The notes under the pieces: generated by a model
Told to the model about the DNA's origin: nothing
Seen by the model: only the letters and a program-made list of their open reading frames with translations
The model's database searches: none
Assembly: GCA_034440495.1 (NCBI GenBank)
Contig: JAWXCE010000073.1
Span: 9,009 to 73,008 of the forward strand
Direction of reading: 5' to 3'
From: JAWXCE01 sp034440495
GTDB taxonomy: Bacteria; Pseudomonadota; Alphaproteobacteria; Rhizobiales; Rhodomicrobiaceae
Length of the DNA: 64,000 nucleotides
Translations under genes and position numbers: made by a program
Shown: positions 42,205-51,579 of the stretch, in pieces
How the letters are laid out: every line of letters starts with the position of its first letter
Numbering within the stretch: the first letter of the stretch is position 1

Positions 42205-45200
42205 ATGGCTGATTTTGGCACTGCATCCAGCGCAACCCGCCCGGTTAGCGGACGCAACGTAACGGCCGTGTTGGGGCCGACCAACACTGGTAAAACCCAC
42301 CTCGCGATTGAACGCATGCTCGGGCACCAGTCGGGGCTGATCGGGCTGCCATTGCGGCTGCTGGCGCGTGAAGTGTACGATAAAATCGTGGCTCGCATCG
42401 GCGCGCGCGATGTGGCGCTCATCACCGGCGAGGAGAAAATCAAGCCGGACAACCCGCGTTTTTATGTCTGTACCGTGGAAGCCATGCCGCGCGATGTGGA
42501 TGTGGACTTTCTGGCGATTGATGAAATTCAGCTCGCCGCCGATCCTGAGCGTGGGCACGTATTCACGGAGCGGATGTTCACCGCGCGCGGGCAAAGCGAA
42601 ACTCTGCTGCTCGGCGCGGCGACCATGCAGGAAACCATCCGCGATCTCCTTCCCGGCGCGAATTTTATCTCGCGGCCTCGCCTATCGGCGCTGACTTACG
42701 CTGGTCAGAAAAAAATCACACGGCTGCCTCGCCGTTCGGCCATAGTGGCATTCTCGGCGAGCGAAGTTTACGAAATTGCCGAGCTGATCCGTCGCCAGCG
42801 TGGCGGCGCGGCCGTGGTTCTGGGCGCATTGTCGCCACGTACCCGCAATGCACAAGTGGCGCTTTACCAGTCCGGCGACGTGGACTTTCTGGTTGCGACA
42901 GACGCTATCGGCATGGGCCTCAACCTCGATGTCGATCACGTGGCGTTTGCGGGCGTGCGCAAATTCGATGGCCGCACGCACAGGCACTTGAGCGCGGGCG
43001 AACTCGGCCAGATCGCGGGTCGTGCGGGCCGCTACATGAACGAGGGCACGTTCGGCGTCACCGGCGACGTCGAGCCGCTTGCGCAGGATTTGATCGACAA
43101 GCTCGAAAACCACAATTTTGATCCAATAAAGGTTCTGCAGTGGCGAAGCGGCAGGCTCGACTTCTCCAGCCTGGAGAATTTGCAGGAGAGCTTGCGCCAG
43201 ATGCCGAACTCGCCCCGCCTGACCCGTGCGCGCTCCGCCGACGATGTATTGGCCCTCGAAGCTGCAAGCCGCGATGAGGATGTGCGACGCCTGGTGCATT
43301 CACCCGCCGCCGTGCGCCTGCTCTGGGATGCGTGTCAGATCCCTGACTACCGCAAAATCTCGTCAGCCAATCACTCGGAGCTGGTTTCTTCGGTTTACAA
43401 ATTCATTATGAGCGACGAGGGCGTGATTCCTGAGGACTGGTTCGCCAGCCAGGTCGCCTTCTCGGACCGCACTGATGGGGATATCGATACGCTATCTACG
43501 CGCATTGCGCACATCCGCACGTGGAAGTTTGTTTCACAAAAACGGGAGTGGCTCGCCAAACCTGACGAGTGGCAAGCGCGCACGATCGAGATCGAGGACG
43601 CGCTATCGGACGCGCTGCATGAGCGGCTTACACAGCGCTTTGTCGACAAGCGCACCAGCGTGCTGATGAAATCCCTGCGCGACAGCGACACGCTTTACGC
43701 CGACATCGAAAGCGACGGCAAAATCATGGTGGAGACGCACTTCGTCGGCCGCCTCGATGGCTTCAAGTTTACACCCGACTCCGCTACAGGCGGCGTCCAC
43801 GGCAAGGCGGCCCGAACAGCTGCCGTTAAAATCCTCACCAGCGAGCTGGCGAACCGGGCGGAAAAATTGACACAAGCTGCAGATGACGCGCTCGCGCTGG
43901 ACAGGCGCGGCATGATTACATGGTCGGGCCACATTATCGCGCAACTGGATGCGAGCGATGATCCGCTGAAGCCGACAATCACGCTACTATGCGATGAGAA
44001 CCTGCAAAATAATGACAAGCTGCGGGTACTCCAGAAGCTCAATGAATGGCTGACGCGCTATATTGAAATCCGCCTCAAACCGCTGATAGATCTGTCGTCC
44101 GCCGAGGATGTGACGGGGCTTGCGCGCGGCATCGCATTCCGTCTGAAGGAGAACTTCGGCATCCTTCGCCGTGAAACCGTGGCGGAGGAAATCCGCACAC
44201 TGGATCAGGAAGCGCGTTCACAGCTTCGCAAGTATGGTGTGCGTTTTGGCGCGCATAACATCTATTTCCCGCTGCTGCTGAAGCCTTCGGCGGCCGATTT
44301 GCTGCTGATGCTGTGGGCATTGAAACACGGCCCCGAGCATGGGCTGGACGTGCGGGTAATGCCGGACGGGCCGCGGCAGGGTCTTACTTCCACGCATGTC
44401 GATCCGGCTGTTCCTGAGGCTGTTTACAAGGCGATGGGCTTCCAGATTTGTGGCCCGCGCGCCGTGCGCATCGACATGTTGGAGCGGCTCGCCGACATTA
44501 TACGCCCGCTGATCTCGTGGAAGCCGACGGACAGCCAGCCTAATTCGCCAGCAGGCGCCACAGGACGCGGCGCGTTCAAAGTACAGCCCGACATGATGTC
44601 GATCATGGGTTGCTCAGCGGACGTGCTGGGCGGTGTGCTGACATCCCTCGGATTTCAGAAAGAGCGGCGGGTCATCGCCAAGCCCGATGCTCCAGCCGCA
44701 TTGGCTGACGCTGCGGTCGCCATACCTGAGGAAACATCCGTCGCTCAAGCGGCGCCGGAACCGGATGAGGCTGCAACAGCGCCAGCGGAGAGCGTGAGCG
44801 CCGCATCGTTAGAGGCGGCTTCGGCTGCAACACCACCAGTCGAGAGTTTGGGCGAAGCCTTGCCAGAGAAGATTACTGTAGCGGCGGCGGAAGTGCCGCC
44901 GGTTCAGACGCCTGGTGCTGACGAAGCAGTTGCCATCGATAAAACCGAACCCGCTATCGAGTATGAGGAAATCTGGCGCGTGAAGCGTGCGCGGCCCGAT
45001 CAGCGTCAGGGCGCTCCGTCCGGGCGTCCGAACCAGCGGCGGTTCAACAACGACCGCGCAGCTCAGGGCGCGCCGCAAACAACCCGCGAGCAGGGACCGC
45101 GCGAGAACACTTCGCGTGACTCGGGGGATCGCCCGCAGCGGGCGCCGTCCGACAGGCCGTCGTTTGATCGCAATGCGCCCCGCGAAAATCGTGTAAACGC

Positions 45201-45507
45201 CGCGCCAGGAGAGCAGTCCGCGTCGGCGCCGCCGCATCAGCGGCGCGACCGCCGACCGAACCCTCGGCCCGCTCAACAGGGCAATCCTCCAGCGGCGGGC
45301 GATGCATGTCCGCCCGCGCCGCGAGACAACAACAGGCAGTCAAATTTCAAGCCAAACCGCGATGCACAAGGGCAACAGGGCAAAAAACCGCAGCAGATGC
45401 GGGTGATTTCCTCCGCGCCGAAGGATGCGGCGAACTCCGATTCCCCATTCGCCGCGCTGTTGCAATTGAAGGAACGGTTGGAGCAGGGCGCACCGGATCA
45501 ACGCTGA
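42205..45507 (+). CDS. SUV3-like DEAD/DExH RNA helicase with long disordered tail
   Basis: A 1100-residue helicase related to mitochondrial SUV3. Helicase motifs are GPTNTGKTHLA (Walker A), FLAIDEIQLAADPERG (motif II, DEIQ), LLGAATM (III), LVATDAIGMGLNL (V) and QIAGRAGR (VI). A long central region (about 330-820) is family-specific. The last 280 residues are low complexity, first Ala/Glu/Pro rich, then Arg/Asn/Gln/Pro rich, probably an RNA-binding or condensation tail. The order helicase, S4 protein, ferredoxin is conserved in Hyphomicrobiales. It likely acts in RNA turnover. Confidence 0.92.
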   Translation: MADFGTASSATRPVSGRNVTAVLGPTNTGKTHLAIERMLGHQSGLIGLPLRLLAREVYDKIVARIGARDVALITGEEKIKPDNPRFYVCTVEAMPRDVDVDFLAIDEIQLAADPERGHVFTERMFTARGQSETLLLGAATMQETIRDLLPGANFISRPRLSALTYAGQKKITRLPRRSAIVAFSASEVYEIAELIRRQRGGAAVVLGALSPRTRNAQVALYQSGDVDFLVATDAIGMGLNLDVDHVAFAGVRKFDGRTHRHLSAGELGQIAGRAGRYMNEGTFGVTGDVEPLAQDLIDKLENHNFDPIKVLQWRSGRLDFSSLENLQESLRQMPNSPRLTRARSADDVLALEAASRDEDVRRLVHSPAAVRLLWDACQIPDYRKISSANHSELVSSVYKFIMSDEGVIPEDWFASQVAFSDRTDGDIDTLSTRIAHIRTWKFVSQKREWLAKPDEWQARTIEIEDALSDALHERLTQRFVDKRTSVLMKSLRDSDTLYADIESDGKIMVETHFVGRLDGFKFTPDSATGGVHGKAARTAAVKILTSELANRAEKLTQAADDALALDRRGMITWSGHIIAQLDASDDPLKPTITLLCDENLQNNDKLRVLQKLNEWLTRYIEIRLKPLIDLSSAEDVTGLARGIAFRLKENFGILRRETVAEEIRTLDQEARSQLRKYGVRFGAHNIYFPLLLKPSAADLLLMLWALKHGPEHGLDVRVMPDGPRQGLTSTHVDPAVPEAVYKAMGFQICGPRAVRIDMLERLADIIRPLISWKPTDSQPNSPAGATGRGAFKVQPDMMSIMGCSADVLGGVLTSLGFQKERRVIAKPDAPAALADAAVAIPEETSVAQAAPEPDEAATAPAESVSAASLEAASAATPPVESLGEALPEKITVAAAEVPPVQTPGADEAVAIDKTEPAIEYEEIWRVKRARPDQRQGAPSGRPNQRRFNNDRAAQGAPQTTREQGPRENTSRDSGDRPQRAPSDRPSFDRNAPRENRVNAAPGEQSASAPPHQRRDRRPNPRPAQQGNPPAAGDACPPAPRDNNRQSNFKPNRDAQGQQGKKPQQMRVISSAPKDAANSDSPFAALLQLKERLEQGAPDQR

Positions 45508-45511
45508 ACGC

Positions 45512-45832
45512 ATGGCGGTTGAGGGCTTACAAAACCAGGCGCAGCGCCTCGACAAATGGTTATGGCACGCGCGCCTTACAAAATCCCGCAGCATGGCGAG
45601 CAAGCTGATCGCCGATGGCAAAGTGCGCGTGAACCGCGATAAAATCCTCAAACCCAGCCAGACGGTAAAAGTGGGAGATGTGTTCACTTTGATCATAAGA
45701 GGGCATTTGCATGCCGGGCGCGTATTGTCTATGACAGACCGTCGCGTAGGCCCAAGCGATGTAAATCCCTTGTATGAAGACCTGTCTCCCAGCATCGCGG
45801 AAAGCTCTAGGGGGCAAGACTTTAAGGCGTAG
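45512..45832 (+). CDS. S4-domain RNA-binding protein (HslR-like)
   Basis: A 106-residue protein whose S4 domain reads QRLDKWLWHARLTKSRSMAS, LIADGKVRVN and QTVKVGDVFTL. Relatives such as HslR (Hsp15) bind stalled 50S subunits and recycle nascent chains. It begins four bases after the helicase stop, so it is certainly in the same transcript. Confidence 0.9.
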   Translation: MAVEGLQNQAQRLDKWLWHARLTKSRSMASKLIADGKVRVNRDKILKPSQTVKVGDVFTLIIRGHLHAGRVLSMTDRRVGPSDVNPLYEDLSPSIAESSRGQDFKA

Positions 45833-45973
45833 GGGCGGGACATTTAAGCGCGCTTGCGGGCGGCGCTATGTTGGTATATTGAAAATCACTTCGCCGAAGA
45901 GGATGTGTTTTTGCGACCTGGCGTTTCATCGCTTGAGATCTCGCAACCCCTTGGCGACCTACGGAGACCGTCT

Positions 45974-46312
45974 ATGACCTATATCGTTAACGACTCGTGC
46001 ATCAAATGTAAATTCACGGACTGCGTGGAGGTATGCCCGGTCGACTGCTTTTATGAAGGCGAGAACATGCTCGTCATCCACCCCGACGAGTGCATCGACT
46101 GCGGCGTGTGCGAGCCGGAATGCCCGGTGGACGCGATCAAGCCGGATACGGTCTCAGGCGTCGAGCAGTGGCTTGAGGTGAACCGCATATACGCGGAGAA
46201 GTGGCCGAACATCACGTCCAAGCGCCCGCACGCGCCCGACGCAAAGGAGTACGAAAACCAGCCCGGCAAGTTCGAGAAGTATTTCTCAGCCGAGCCGGGC
46301 GAAGGCGATTAA
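45974..46312 (+). CDS. fdxA: Seven-iron ferredoxin FdxA
   Basis: A 112-residue ferredoxin with one [3Fe-4S] and one [4Fe-4S] cluster. The cysteine pattern is CIKCKFTDCVEVCPVDCF followed by CIDCGVCEPECPVDAI, as in Azotobacter FdI-type proteins. The C-terminal extension (EQWLEVNRIYAEKWPNIT) is normal. ATG 45974 is chosen as the family start. In many relatives carD follows; here a broken HEPN-like gene on the other strand abuts it, with stops only two bases apart. Confidence 0.96.
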   Translation: MTYIVNDSCIKCKFTDCVEVCPVDCFYEGENMLVIHPDECIDCGVCEPECPVDAIKPDTVSGVEQWLEVNRIYAEKWPNITSKRPHAPDAKEYENQPGKFEKYFSAEPGEGD

Positions 46313-46314
46313 GT

Positions 46315-46862
46315 TCAGGGATTATCTTGAAAGTATTCCACTGACGCGCTTGCCGCCGTGACAATACTGGCCCAGTGCGCTTGAACTAGTGCAAAGTTTT
46401 GTTTCTCAAAGTTTTCGGGCTTGGGGAGACCCCTTACACAACTAACATTCTTCAAATCGGCATAGAATATTTCATATAATCATAAGCCAGCCTCAGGCAA
46501 CGGCTGCAAATCAGGATGATGTGACGGTCTTCTACTCTCATTAAGTTCGTGGTGCGCTACATATTTGTCTCGATACTTTTTTATGTCGGCGTGAATCGAG
46601 TCGAATCCGACATTGTTTTGCAAGAACTCATTTTTCAGCTGTACGGATACCAGCCTTTTCCAATTCAACGCTTCTTTGTTCTCGCCGAAAATTTTCCACC
46701 ACGAAATGACAGCTACGTCCATTAAGCAGACGTCATATAACGAGAAGAAGGTAAGCGACCAATTATCATTATTTTGCAGTGCGCGTTTCATTGCACGCAT
46801 CGAAAAAACGTAAGGAGGATTTGCGCCGCCTCACGTTTCAATCTTACTTCTTCTTCCGTCAT
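46315..46862 (-). pseudogene. Interrupted HEPN-like gene immediately downstream of rpoD
   Basis: Three pieces join into one reading of about 182 residues. ATG 46862, five bases after the rpoD stop, opens MTEEEVRLKREAAQILLTFF; one extra T in the run of six at 46803-46808 (A on the plus strand) moves into the frame SMRAMKRALQNNDNW. That frame meets TGA at 46480-46482 and then continues without a break as LYEIFYADLKNVSCVRGLPK to a stop at 46315. The segment KKYRDKYVAHHEL has an R-x5-H arrangement like HEPN ribonucleases and AbiU2-type proteins. G+C is clearly lower than in the neighbours. Function is unknown; the HEPN call is tentative. Confidence 0.5.
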
Positions 46863-46867
46863 AAGTT

Positions 46868-48901
46868 TTAGTTATCCAGGAAGCTGCGGAGCTTCCGGCT
46901 GCGACTTGGGTGCTTGAGCTTGCGCAACGCCTTGGCCTCGATCTGCCGTATGCGCTCGCGCGTGACGCTGAACTGCTGGCCAACTTCCTCCAGCGTGTGG
47001 TCGGTGTTCATGCCGATGCCGAAGCGCATCCGCAGCACGCGTTCCTCGCGCGGCGTGAGTGACGCCAGCACGCGCGTGGTGGTTTCGCGCAGGTTGGAGT
47101 TGATCGCCGAATCGATCGGCAAGATCGCGTTCTTGTCCTCGATGAAATCACCGAGATGGCTATCTTCCTCATCGCCAATTGGCGTTTCGAGGCTGATCGG
47201 CTCCTTGGCGATTTTCAGCACCTTGCGCACTTTTTCCAGCGGCATAGCGAGCTTCTCGGCTAGCTCTTCCGGCGTCGGCTCACGGCCAATCTCGTGCAGC
47301 ATCTGACGGCTGGTGCGCACGATCTTATTGATCGTCTCGATCATATGCACGGGGATGCGGATGGTGCGCGCTTGGTCTGCGATAGAGCGCGTAATCGCCT
47401 GCCGTATCCACCACGTGGCGTAGGTCGAAAACTTGTAACCGCGCCGATACTCGAACTTATCAACCGCTTTCATGAGGCCGATGTTGCCTTCCTGAATCAA
47501 GTCGAGGAATTGAAGGCCACGGTTCGTATATTTTTTCGCAATGGAGATAACGAGACGCAAGTTCGCCTCGACCATTTCCTTCTTGGCCTGCCGCGCTTCC
47601 TTCTCGCCCTTCTGAACGATCTTCACGATGCGGCGATACTCGGCGATGTCGAGGCCGGTCTCTGACGCGAGCTGCTGAATTTCCGTGCGGATATCCTCGA
47701 TCTTTTCGCCTTCGCACTCGACGAAATTTTTCCAGCCCTTGGTTTTGAGGGCGCCAACGCGCGCCGTCCAGTTTGGATCAAGCTCGCGGCCCTGATACTC
47801 GGACAGAAACTCGTCGCGGCGCACGCCATAGGAATCGCCAAGACGCATCAGGCGGCCTTCAAAGCCCATCAGGCGCTTGTTGATGTCGTAAAGCTGCTCG
47901 ACCAGCGACTCGATGCGATTCGCGTTCAGCGACAGGCTTTTCACATCGCCGATGATGTCCGTCTTAAGCTTTTTCGCCCGTTTTTCCTGACCGGACGTCA
48001 GGTGATCGTCCTGGAGCTGTTTCTCCATCGACGCATCTTGCAGCTTGCGCAGCTTTTTATAGTTGCCCGCGATATTGTCGAACGTCTCCAGCACTTTCGG
48101 CTTGAGTTCGGCCTCCATGGCGGCGAGAGAGACGCTGTTCGCCATCTCGTCCTCGTCGTCCATCATGTCTTCTTCGGAGGGGCGCGGCTGACCTTCCGGC
48201 TGCTCGGCCTCCAAAACTTCCTCAGGCTCGATCTCGACAGTATGTTGGCCTGGCATTGCGCCGTTGCCAGCCAGCCCCTCAGGCGGGCGTGCAAAGGGGC
48301 CGGCATAGGTCGCTTCGAGGTCGATAATGTCGCGAAGCAGGATTTTAGCGTCGTTCAGTTCATCGCGCCAGATGATGATGGCCTGGAACGTAAGCGGGCT
48401 TTCGCAAAGCCCTGCGATCATAGCCTCGCGGCCGGCCTCGATGCGCTTGGCGATAGCGATTTCGCCCTCGCGCGAGAGCAACTCGACCGACCCCATTTCG
48501 CGCAGATACATGCGCACCGGATCGTCGGTGCGGTCGGTCGGCTCAAGGCTTTTTTCCTGCTTGACCGGCAACTGACTCGACATGGTGCCGTCGTCTTCCT
48601 CGTCGGCCGCGATTTCGGCAACGCTTCCCGCCTCGTCAGCCTCCTCGACATCTACAACGTTGACACCGATGTCAGAGAACATCGATAAAATGTCTTCGAT
48701 CTGTTCGGATGTCACTTCCTCAGACGGCATAACCTCGTTGATTTCGTCATGGGTCACGTAGCCACGGGTTTTGCCAAGCTTGATGAGGCGCTTCACCGCC
48801 TGATCAGACATGTCCAGCAACGGGCTGTCAGGCGTTTCGGATGCGGCGGTGTCTTGATCGTCAGTTTTCGCGGTCGTCGCCATGTCTACTCCAGACGTCA
48901 T
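46868..48901 (-). CDS. rpoD: RNA polymerase primary sigma factor RpoD (sigma-70)
   Basis: The housekeeping sigma factor, up to 677 residues (ATG 48883, MATTAKTDD, is the more usual start). Region 1.1 (about 30-100), region 1.2 (DPVRMYLREMGSVELLSREG), a non-conserved acidic insert (about 200-260), region 2 (NLRLVISIAKKYTNRGLQFL, YKFSTYATWWIRQAITR), region 3 and region 4.2 (LEEVGQQFSVTRERIRQIEA) are all visible. dnaG is upstream on the same strand, the classical macromolecular synthesis order, with 220 bases between them. Confidence 0.97.
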   Translation of the reverse strand: MTSGVDMATTAKTDDQDTAASETPDSPLLDMSDQAVKRLIKLGKTRGYVTHDEINEVMPSEEVTSEQIEDILSMFSDIGVNVVDVEEADEAGSVAEIAADEEDDGTMSSQLPVKQEKSLEPTDRTDDPVRMYLREMGSVELLSREGEIAIAKRIEAGREAMIAGLCESPLTFQAIIIWRDELNDAKILLRDIIDLEATYAGPFARPPEGLAGNGAMPGQHTVEIEPEEVLEAEQPEGQPRPSEEDMMDDEDEMANSVSLAAMEAELKPKVLETFDNIAGNYKKLRKLQDASMEKQLQDDHLTSGQEKRAKKLKTDIIGDVKSLSLNANRIESLVEQLYDINKRLMGFEGRLMRLGDSYGVRRDEFLSEYQGRELDPNWTARVGALKTKGWKNFVECEGEKIEDIRTEIQQLASETGLDIAEYRRIVKIVQKGEKEARQAKKEMVEANLRLVISIAKKYTNRGLQFLDLIQEGNIGLMKAVDKFEYRRGYKFSTYATWWIRQAITRSIADQARTIRIPVHMIETINKIVRTSRQMLHEIGREPTPEELAEKLAMPLEKVRKVLKIAKEPISLETPIGDEEDSHLGDFIEDKNAILPIDSAINSNLRETTTRVLASLTPREERVLRMRFGIGMNTDHTLEEVGQQFSVTRERIRQIEAKALRKLKHPSRSRKLRSFLDN

Positions 48902-49073
48902 TCAAAATTTCATTACTCTAACGATACAACGCTTCAGGAAGGATAAATATCCTGCCATCCGAAATGTCTGATCCTTAATAAAAGAGACGCCAAAAGCCTG
49001 ATGCTACAAACGGGATGTTAAGCATGATCGGATGAGGATTAAGACAATCCATGAATATCCAGCTATACTTCAA

Positions 49074-49094
49074 GCGTTAAAGCTCCCTTAACGC
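49074..49094. promoter_or_regulatory. CtrA-type binding site between dnaG and rpoD
   Basis: TTAA-AGCTCCC-TTAAC at 49077-49092 matches the CtrA consensus TTAA-N7-TTAAC exactly and is part of a perfect palindrome GCGTTAA ... TTAACGC. It lies about 180 bases before rpoD and about 30 after the dnaG stop, so it could control rpoD during the cell cycle. This is a sequence match only. Confidence 0.45.
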
Positions 49095-49122
49095 AATTCA
49101 TCGAGTCGATTACCTTTCGAGA

Positions 49123-51063
49123 TCATATCTCCTGTGTGGCCAAAGCGTAACCGTCGATCAACGCTTCCTGACCATCGCCAGCCGTAAGCTGTCTGTTCAA
49201 ATCCAGCAGCCTCAGAAGATTTTCCTCGCTCAAGTCCTGATCGTATGCCTGTGTTGCCGCTTCTAGCTCCGGTTTCAACGACGACTTACGGTGCAACGCC
49301 ACCATTTGCCGCCAGCCGATTGCGACGCTCTGGTATGGTGCGTCAGGCTGCGAGTGCCAATCACATTGGTGAGTTATAGCTTGCTTTACCCGGGCCAGTA
49401 CAGCGCCAAGTCCCCTATTCGTCAATTGATTGCGCAACGCATCTTTGTCAAGAGGATTCGAGATCGCGTGGATGTCAATTATGACATCGCGTAACCGGTT
49501 CAACTCAGCCGTCTTGAATATAAGCGTCATCGCGTCTTCAGATGTCTCATCCAAGAGGTGGGGATGATTGATGAGAATGGATAGTATTGTCGCTTCGCGC
49601 TGGAATAACTTTGCTGCGCCATCCCCCTGCACCAGCGCGCTTTGCAGCAGGCTTGTCGAGGCTGGCGAAGGCGCGAAATTTCTTATCTGACCGCGAGGCC
49701 CACGGTCGTCGCTACGTTTGGCAGACCTTTGGCCGTCTCTCGACCCCGCAAACTGCTGCGACCTGGCCTGTGGCCTGTTGAAATCAGTGCGCTTGGGGTT
49801 CAGCAGTTTCCAAAGCCGCTGCTCAAGTTCCTTGAGATAGTAATGGCTGACATCGCGGTCGGCAATCGACGCGGCGCGCGCCTTCAGCCGGCTTTTCAGC
49901 CCCGCCTGCGCTTCGGGCGTGGCCGGAGCGGCGCCGTCAATTTCCATCATCCACAGCACATCGATCAACGGACGCGCGGCCTTGATGACAGCCTCCACCG
50001 CCGCCGGGCCGCTGGCGCGCAGTAGATCGTCCGGGTCGAGGCCATCTGGCAGGAACGCGAACCGCAGCGTCGCGCCCGGTTTTACATGCGGCAACGCCAC
50101 ATCGAGCGCGCGGAACGCCGCCTTGCGCCCAGCCGTATCGCCGTCAAAGCACAGGATCGGCTCGTCCGCCATACGCCACAGCAAGTTGAGCTGATCCTCC
50201 GTTAGCGCCGTACCCAGCGGCGCGACCGCGTTCGGAAATCCCGCCCGCGCCAGCGCGATCACATCCACATAGCCTTCGGCGACGATGATTTCCTTGCGGT
50301 CGTAAGCGCATTTGCGCGCGTTGTGTGCGTTGAACAGCACCGAACCTTTGTGAAACAGCGGCGTTTCAGGCGAGTTCAGATATTTGGGCTGCTGATCGGC
50401 CTTCAGCGCCCGCCCGCCAAACGCGATGACAGCGCCGGACAGGTTCATGATCGGAAACATCAGCCGGTTGCGGAATCGGTCATAGGGCGTAGCGATGTCC
50501 TCGCCCGAAATGAGCATCCCCGTGCGCGCCGCTTCTTCAGCGCTAAAGCCAAGACTGGCCAGATACGTTTTCAGTTTATCGCGGCTCTCGGGCGCATAGC
50601 CGAGCCGAAAACTGGCGATTTCAGCGTCCGAAACGCCGCGCCTCGCGAGGTAGTCACGCGCCTCACGCCCGACGCCCCCGCGCAGCTCCCGCTCGAAAAA
50701 CGCCGCCGCCGCCTCCGTTACGCGCCGCAACCGGTCGAATTCAGCCTCGCGCTCCTGCTGCCTCGGTTCCGGCATGGGCAGCGGCACGCCCGCCTCCTTC
50801 GCCAGCCGCTCGACAGCTTCGGCAAACGACAGTCCCTCGGTCGTCATCACAAACTTGAAAACGTCGCCATGCTCGCCGGACGAAAAGCAGTGATAAAAGC
50901 CCTTCTGGTCGTTGACCGTAAACGATGGCGATTTCTCGGCTTTGAAAGGCGACAGCCCGGCATACTCGCGCCCCTGCCGCTTCAGCTTCACGCGCCGCGC
51001 GACGACCTGGCTGACCGGCAGCCGCTGGCGAATTTCATCGAGCAGGAAAGGCGGAAAGCGCAT
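49123..51063 (-). CDS. dnaG: DNA primase DnaG
   Basis: Synthesises RNA primers for replication; 646 residues. ATG 51063 has AGGAGG directly upstream. The N-terminal zinc-ribbon region keeps its fold pattern (YAGLSPFKAEKSPSFTV, YHCFSSGEHGD) but three of the four usual metal ligands are replaced, as I know from other alphaproteobacterial primases. The TOPRIM catalytic domain has IIVAEGYVDVIAL and ILCFDGDTAGRKAA. The C-terminal DnaB-binding helical domain follows a low-complexity linker (about 430-470). Confidence 0.96.
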   Translation of the reverse strand: MRFPPFLLDEIRQRLPVSQVVARRVKLKRQGREYAGLSPFKAEKSPSFTVNDQKGFYHCFSSGEHGDVFKFVMTTEGLSFAEAVERLAKEAGVPLPMPEPRQQEREAEFDRLRRVTEAAAAFFERELRGGVGREARDYLARRGVSDAEIASFRLGYAPESRDKLKTYLASLGFSAEEAARTGMLISGEDIATPYDRFRNRLMFPIMNLSGAVIAFGGRALKADQQPKYLNSPETPLFHKGSVLFNAHNARKCAYDRKEIIVAEGYVDVIALARAGFPNAVAPLGTALTEDQLNLLWRMADEPILCFDGDTAGRKAAFRALDVALPHVKPGATLRFAFLPDGLDPDDLLRASGPAAVEAVIKAARPLIDVLWMMEIDGAAPATPEAQAGLKSRLKARAASIADRDVSHYYLKELEQRLWKLLNPKRTDFNRPQARSQQFAGSRDGQRSAKRSDDRGPRGQIRNFAPSPASTSLLQSALVQGDGAAKLFQREATILSILINHPHLLDETSEDAMTLIFKTAELNRLRDVIIDIHAISNPLDKDALRNQLTNRGLGAVLARVKQAITHQCDWHSQPDAPYQSVAIGWRQMVALHRKSSLKPELEAATQAYDQDLSEENLLRLLDLNRQLTAGDGQEALIDGYALATQEI

Positions 51064-51230
51064 GTAATACCTCCTGGTGATCAGCCTAACCGATTCGCTG
51101 CCCCAGGGGCGCGAGCTAAACCCAGACCCCGTTTTCCACATATTGCGTTCGCTGGAATCGCACATGTTGTGGTCGGAGCACTGCATATTGCGCGGAATCG
51201 GATAGCGTCGTGATTGGGCGGGAGAATAAT

Positions 51231-51258
51231 TTGTTCAATAAATGGGCGGTACTATAGG
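51231..51258 (+). promoter_or_regulatory. Possible promoter of brnTA
   Basis: TTGTTC, a 16-base spacer and TATAGG end 12 bases before the brnT ATG. A loose palindrome (GGGAGAAT ... ATTTACTCCC) flanks it, which would suit the autoregulation known for BrnA. Confidence 0.35.
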
Positions 51259-51270
51259 AATTTACTCCCG

Positions 51271-51579
51271 ATGACGCATGCATGGGCAAAACGTAAACGA
51301 AGTCTTTTTCAGTTTTTTGATTGGGACGAGACAAAACGCCGACGAAATTTAGAAAAGCACGGCATCGACTTAGTGGCCGCTTCAAAAATATTCTCGTGTC
51401 GCTTCATGGATAAGCGTTCACCGCACCAAAACGAAGAACGTTTCTTGGCTGTCGGAGTTTTAAGCGACATTGAGATTACAGTCGTATATACTCAACGATT
51501 CAGAACCTGTAGAATCATATCCGCGCGCAGAGCGAGGACAAATGAGCGAAAAGCATATTACCAGAGTTTCAGCCGCTGA
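51271..51579 (+). CDS. brnT: BrnT family ribonuclease toxin
   Basis: The toxin of a type II toxin-antitoxin pair; 102 residues. It has the family pattern FFDWDETKRRRNLEKHGI, an acidic/basic strand (EERFLAVGVL), VVYTQRFRTCRIISARRART and NERKAYYQ. Relatives are RelE-fold ribonucleases that stop translation. Unusually, the N-terminus is a basic extension (MTHAWAKRKRSLF) before the core. The 3' end overlaps brnA by 38 bases. G+C is lower than in the neighbours, consistent with gain by transfer. Confidence 0.87.
   Translation: MTHAWAKRKRSLFQFFDWDETKRRRNLEKHGIDLVAASKIFSCRFMDKRSPHQNEERFLAVGVLSDIEITVVYTQRFRTCRIISARRARTNERKAYYQSFSR

Noticed and set aside
46480..46482. TGA as selenocysteine in the HEPN-like gene
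   Set aside because: No SECIS-like hairpin is evident after it, the gene also has a frameshift, and the family is not a redox enzyme.
48002..48688. Plus-strand frame of 228 codons
   Set aside because: It is antisense to rpoD.
50323..51213. Plus-strand frame of 296 codons
   Set aside because: It is antisense to dnaG and has no recognisable domain.
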